From a bacterium (GTDB lineage Bacteria; Tectomicrobia; Entotheonellia; Entotheonellales; Entotheonellaceae), in assembly GCA_027294925.1 (NCBI GenBank), contig JAPULM010000601.1, positions 1 to 9,521 on the forward strand: a stretch of 9,521 nt of DNA. The letters are read 5' to 3'. Under the pieces are notes generated by a model. It made no database searches, was not told the DNA's origin, and worked only from the letters and a program-made list of their open reading frames with translations. Below, one piece after another: positions 6,604 to 9,521 of the stretch. The position numbers and the translations under genes are program-made. Position 1 is the stretch's first letter. Every line of letters begins with the position of its first letter.

Positions 6604-6834
6604 GTCACCAGGAGGGCGGCGATGCGGTTGGAACTGACGGAGCGTCAGCCCGTACTCTTTATTCTGGAAGATTTGCACTGGACCGATCCGACCACCCAGG
6701 AGTTGCTGGACCTTGACCCTTCAGGGGCAGTCTGAGGAAGGCCTGGAGCTGACGAAGCGGACGGGCGAGTGTGGGAAGCGGATTTGCGGGAGGCGAAAGC
6801 GTTGCTTGAAGAACTAAAGGGGAATCCGTCATGA
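6604..6834 (+). pseudogene. Shattered AAA-ATPase/TPR protein (cyclase-associated predicted ATPase family)
   Basis: Three pieces of one large protein family lie in about 230 bases. Piece A (to the stop at 6733-6735) reads ERQPVLFILEDLHWTDPTTQELLDL, described here as ERQPVLFILEDLHW followed by TDPTTQELLDL: the Walker B region of the predicted ATPases that accompany adenylate/guanylate cyclase domains or LuxR/TPR regulators. Piece B, in another frame (6728-6769), reads EEGLELTKRTGE, like their C-terminal TPR helices. Piece C (6766-6834) reads RVWEADLREAKALLEELK and stops; DLxEAKALLxEL is the usual extreme C-terminus. Intact members are around 1000 residues, so hundreds of codons between A and B, and the Walker A half, are gone. 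The final TGA overlaps the next ATG as ATGA. No single frame spans the region, so this is a dead gene. Confidence 0.65.
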
Positions 6835-7247
6835 CGCTTCAGGATCTCTTGGAGATTTTGATCCGCTTGCGGGGTACGTTTATCTTGCACAACGAACACG
6901 GCTCGATGGAGTTGCGGGGCGATGATCTGTACCTGAGCCCTTATAACGAGTGGATCACGATCTATCACGCCACGCCAAAACAACCTGAATCGCAAAGTCA
7001 TCTCCATCTCAGATGGCAAACCCTTCGCTCAGCAGCGGTCGTCCGTGAAGAGGGGCAGACGCCTCACCTGGCTTTTTATAAGACGTCCGAGGCGGTTGGC
7101 GAGCCGCTATTGATTTGGTATTTTCCCAGCTTCTATGACTGGACGCGTGGTAAGACCGAGATTCCTGCCAACATCGCGCAGTACGAAGCGTTTGTGGCGA
7201 GCCGTGGGATGGTTTTACAACTCGTCGAGCCGAATTCCGAGGACTGA
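6831..7247 (+). CDS. Uncharacterised 138-residue protein, possibly HemS/ChuX-like fold
   Basis: An intact frame with AAGGGG about 9 bases before the ATG, which overlaps the stop of the ATPase remnant by four bases. It has no signal peptide or membrane segment and is rich in aromatic residues (LYLSPYNEWITIYHA at 53-67, then LLIWYFPSFYDW). The run SHLHLRWQTLRSAAVVRE (76-93), then LAFYKT and a C-terminal IAQYEAFVASRGMVLQLVE, faintly recalls one half of heme-handling HemS/ChuX/HutX proteins, where a His-containing strand is followed by a Trp/Val strand. I would not assign that function on this basis. It is sandwiched between two fragments of the ATPase/TPR family, so it was probably the gene downstream of that ATPase, or was inserted into it. 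Coding character (codon use, no stops, ribosome site) looks real. Confidence 0.7.
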   Translation: MTLQDLLEILIRLRGTFILHNEHGSMELRGDDLYLSPYNEWITIYHATPKQPESQSHLHLRWQTLRSAAVVREEGQTPHLAFYKTSEAVGEPLLIWYFPSFYDWTRGKTEIPANIAQYEAFVASRGMVLQLVEPNSED

Positions 7248-7260
7248 GGGAGAAGAAAAC

Positions 7261-7398
7261 ATGACAGCAGCACAGGGACGTCTGCAGGACCGTGCCGAAC
7301 TGTCCACGGCTATCGACATGTACCGCGAGATGGAGATGATCTTCCTGTGGTCGATGCGGATAGCCGAGGTCTGGTCTGGACAGATAGCCTATAAGTAG
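7261..7398 (+). pseudogene. 45-codon ORF, likely TPR scrap of the ATPase family
   Basis: ATG with an excellent purine tract (GAGGGAGAAG, 5 bases before it), 13 bases after the 138-residue gene, so it is probably translated. Residues 5-28, QGRLQDRAELSTAIDMYREMEMIF in two parts (QGRLQDRAELSTAI and DMYREMEMIF), match the last TPR helix pair of the same predicted ATPase/cyclase-associated family, where the usual continuation is WLPQAEAAL. Here the sequence departs right after that Phe and ends LWSMRIAEVWSGQIAYK in no family I recognise. It is either a truncated remnant or a new mini-protein born from it. Without homologues the choice is open. Confidence 0.5.
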
Positions 7399-7516
7399 CC
7401 GAGCCAGATGGTGTGTTTACGATGGCATTGGGTTGCATCTGGGGGATTCCTGCTATAGACCAATATCACCGTATCGTCCTGAGCGGGTGCGGGGGAAGAT
7501 AAAGGAGTCGCGTGGT

Positions 7517-8533
7517 ATGAAATTCGGGATTTTACAGTTTTTCAGCTGGCCGGGGCGGCGAGTCTCCCTAACGACGGTATACGAGCGGGCCATGCAGCGC
7601 ATTATGATCATGGATAAAACGGGCTATGATGCGGTCTGGTTGGCCGAGCATCACTTCACGACCTATAGCGTCTGTCCCTCGATCCATATGATGGGCCTAC
7701 ATGTGGCTGCCCAGACTGAGAATCTGCGCATTGGCACGGGGATTTCTCTGGCGGCCTTTTATCACCCCCTGCGACTGGCCGAAGAGGTGGCTTTTTTAGA
7801 TGTCCTCACGGGTGGCCGGGTCAACTGGGGGGCTGGACGAGGTTTTGATCCCACCGAGTTCAAGGCATTTGGTGTGCCGGTTGAGGAAAGCGCTGCGCGC
7901 TTTCGGGAGGCAGTCGAGATCGTCCTGGCGGCCTGGCGTCAAGAGCGCCTGACGTGGTCCGGGCACTACTGGAATTTCGACGATGTCGAGGTTTTGCCGA
8001 AGCCCCTGCAACAGCCGCATCCCCCGAACTGGGTGGCGGTGTCTTCACCGAGTTCACTCGCATGGGCTGCTCAGCAAGGCTACTCGATTATGATGGGACC
8101 CCATGCGCACTGTGTCGACATGGCCCAGAAATACACCTTTTACCGCCAGGAATTGGAGGCACACGGGCACACCATTGAAGGGCGCGACATTCCCATGGCA
8201 CAACTGATCGCCGTGGCAAGGACCGATCGAGAGGCAGAAGACATTGCCCGTCAGGGAGCCCAGTGGATGATCGGCTCATACATGAACCCCACCAAGCTGG
8301 CCAATGTCTCGACCTCGGTCATGTTGCGGAGCGCTGAGACCGGCGACTCAAAAGCCATCAATCCCATCGACCACTACCTCGACGGGGTTGTCATCTATGG
8401 CACGCCGGAGCGCGTCTTCGATGAGATTCAGCGTCGGCGCGAAAGCATGTTTCTCGACTATATGCTCTGCGCCCCCCTGAGTCACACCTCGTTTATGATG
8501 TTCACCGAAAAAGTGCTGCCACGTCTGCTTTAA
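7517..8533 (+). CDS. LLM-class flavin-dependent oxidoreductase, bacterial luciferase-like
   Basis: A 338-residue protein beginning MKFGILQFFSWPG. AGGAG lies 9 bases before the ATG at 7517, so the TTG at 7433 is not needed. Signatures: YDAVWLAEHHF (37-47), RIGTGISLAAFYHPLRLAEE (71-90), LDVLTGGRVNWGAGRGF (94-110), WSGHYWNFDDVEVLPKPLQQPHPPNWVA (147-173, the usual 'PxPxQxPxPP' substrate loop, described in outline), and TPERVFDEI near residue 296. These are cytosolic FMNH2-dependent oxygenases of unknown substrate. It is of a third LLM subgroup, not a duplicate of the two genes at 2527-4893. Next upstream is the decay zone and next downstream a cell-envelope gene, so it is probably a single-gene unit. 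Confidence 0.88.
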   Translation: MKFGILQFFSWPGRRVSLTTVYERAMQRIMIMDKTGYDAVWLAEHHFTTYSVCPSIHMMGLHVAAQTENLRIGTGISLAAFYHPLRLAEEVAFLDVLTGGRVNWGAGRGFDPTEFKAFGVPVEESAARFREAVEIVLAAWRQERLTWSGHYWNFDDVEVLPKPLQQPHPPNWVAVSSPSSLAWAAQQGYSIMMGPHAHCVDMAQKYTFYRQELEAHGHTIEGRDIPMAQLIAVARTDREAEDIARQGAQWMIGSYMNPTKLANVSTSVMLRSAETGDSKAINPIDHYLDGVVIYGTPERVFDEIQRRRESMFLDYMLCAPLSHTSFMMFTEKVLPRLL

Positions 8534-8718
8534 TGGCGATCCCGTCTCTGGGGGTGTAAGGCATGACTGCCCAGCAACCTGTGCAGCATGTCTAGCACTT
8601 GTGTGCGGCAAGCGATGGGGCTAGAATGCAGGGCGGGTGTCCTAGAGCATCCCTTGGATTCGGAGGATGACCGCATGCAGGTTGTTCCGCTCCTGACCGT
8701 TCAAAAAGGTGAGATGAT

Positions 8719-9521
8719 ATGCGCATCCTCATTGTACAAACGGCCTTTCTGGGGGATGTGGTACTGACCTTGCCGCTGGTGCAGGCGCTACAGCAATATT
8801 TCCCAGATGCTCAGATTGACCTGTTGACGACGCCTGGTCATGCACCCGTGCTGCAGGGGCAAGCGGGGCTGTCGGCCGTTATTCCCTATGATAAGCGTGG
8901 CAAACAACGGGGCATACGCGGCTTTGTCAACATCGTGCGTATTCTGCGCAGCCGGGGTTATGACCTTGCCTTGTCACCCCACCGCTCCCTCCGTTCAGCC
9001 CTATTGCTGGCGTGCTGTGGCATTTCTCAGCGTATCGGATTCGCCCACAGACTGACAAACTGGGCCTATACCGATACCGTACCACGGCCCGCTAGCGGCC
9101 ACCAAGTGGAGAAAAATCTACAACTCTTGGCGCCACTGACGGTTTCTTCTTATGCGCCACCTGGACCGTTTGTTATGCATGTGGCGCCGGCATCCCGCCA
9201 GCAAGCCCAATCTATCTTATCGCGCCATGGGGTTGAGCCTGAGCACCCCTTGGTGGGTATGATTCCCGGCTCACAGTGGGGCACCAAACGATGGCCGACG
9301 GCGCATTTTTCGGCGCTTATTCAGCATCTCAAATGTCGACATCAGGTCCATGTCGCTTTGTTTGGCGGACAACAAGATCGCCACCTTGCCGAGGCCATTA
9401 TCGCTGCATGCCAAACGCCGGTTATTGACCTCATTGGCCAGACCCCTCTACAAGATTTGGCCGCCTATCTAGACTGTTGCACGGTGGTGGTGAGCAATGA
9501 TACGGGCCCAATGCATATTGC
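8719..9521 (+). CDS. waaF: LPS heptosyltransferase II-like glycosyltransferase (GT9), 3' end outside the window
   Basis: An open frame of 267 codons runs off the right edge. It starts MRILIVQTAFLGDVVLTLPL, the usual GT9 N-terminal strand and Gly-Asp loop, followed by YDKRGKQRGIRGF (about 55-67), LSPHRSLRSALLL (84-96), RIGFAH, and the C-terminal domain signature MIPGSQWGTKRWP (181-193), then LFGG (about 214-217), DLIGQTPLQDLAAYL and VSNDTGPMHI, the nucleotide-sugar-binding region. These enzymes add L-glycero-D-manno-heptose from ADP-heptose to the LPS inner core at the inner face of the cytoplasmic membrane. GGTGAG lies 6 bases before the ATG. WaaF is the best guess; WaaC or another GT9 member cannot be excluded without the rest. 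It indicates a Gram-negative outer membrane. Confidence 0.88.
   Translation, partial: MRILIVQTAFLGDVVLTLPLVQALQQYFPDAQIDLLTTPGHAPVLQGQAGLSAVIPYDKRGKQRGIRGFVNIVRILRSRGYDLALSPHRSLRSALLLACCGISQRIGFAHRLTNWAYTDTVPRPASGHQVEKNLQLLAPLTVSSYAPPGPFVMHVAPASRQQAQSILSRHGVEPEHPLVGMIPGSQWGTKRWPTAHFSALIQHLKCRHQVHVALFGGQQDRHLAEAIIAACQTPVIDLIGQTPLQDLAAYLDCCTVVVSNDTGPMHI

Noticed and set aside
6419..6840. 11-base direct repeat CATGACGCTTC at 6419-6429 and 6830-6840 flanking the ATPase remnant, as target-site duplication
   Set aside because: In 9.5 kb several 11-base repeats are expected by chance, and no transposase or terminal inverted repeats accompany it.
7433..7516. 28-residue N-terminal extension of the third LLM from a TTG
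   Set aside because: The family N-terminus is MKFGILQF at 7517, with AGGAG 9 bases upstream; the extension has no similarity to LLM proteins.
8534..8718. Terminator or small gene between the third LLM and the heptosyltransferase
   Set aside because: Only imperfect repeats (CTAG pairs) without a T run were seen. A short ATG frame at 8675 has GGAGG upstream but encodes nothing recognisable and overlaps the heptosyltransferase start out of frame.

Overview
The window looks like chromosomal DNA from a Gram-negative, moderately GC-rich bacterium. A heptosyltransferase (LPS core) gene runs off the right end, starts are AG-rich Shine-Dalgarno type, and no gene looks eukaryotic. Three different flavin-dependent luciferase-like monooxygenases (LLMs) plus remnants of the large 'predicted ATPase/TPR' cyclase-associated family in under 10 kb recall large-genome bacteria such as Tectomicrobia/Entotheonella-like or soil lineages. 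That placement is from memory of gene content only and is weak. I saw no tRNA, rRNA, CRISPR array, transposase or phage gene.

Layout. (1) 3-983 (+): 3' part of a secreted PKD-domain protein, open at the left edge. (2) 1112-2361 (-): two-gene operon of an XRE-type HTH regulator and a class I SAM methyltransferase. (3) 2527-4893 (+): divergent operon of two LLMs, one of the MsnO8/YhbW-like group and one of the NtaA/SnaA/DszA-like group. The two operons are separated by a short region holding back-to-back sigma70-like promoters and an imperfect palindrome. (4) About 5080-6379 (+): a visibly AT-richer stretch with the 3' stump of an FAD-linked oxidase (frameshifted, 5' end lost) coupled by an ATGA overlap to an intact leucine-carboxyl-methyltransferase-like SAM methyltransferase. 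(5) About 6440-7398 (+): a decay zone. Shattered pieces of an AAA-ATPase/TPR protein (Walker B piece, TPR piece, C-terminus) are again joined by ATGA to an intact 138-residue unknown protein, followed by a 45-codon ORF that looks like another TPR scrap of the same family. (6) 7517-8533 (+): a third LLM with its own ribosome binding site. (7) 8719-9521 (+): 5' part of an LPS heptosyltransferase II-like gene.

How the genes may work together. The two adjacent LLMs are likely co-transcribed and may act in one oxidative or catabolic step, possibly under the divergent XRE regulator; no flavin reductase is visible to supply FMNH2. The FAD-oxidase stump plus methyltransferase looks like a broken tailoring or redox pair. 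I found no convincing new multi-gene system. The strongest unusual signals are the two gene-decay zones, their nearly identical start/stop junctions, and the regulator-methyltransferase/LLM divergent locus.

Gaps: 984-1111, 4894-5080, 6380-6603, 7399-7516 and 8534-8718 hold no gene I can support. No gene-free stretch exceeds 300 bases once the remnants are counted.
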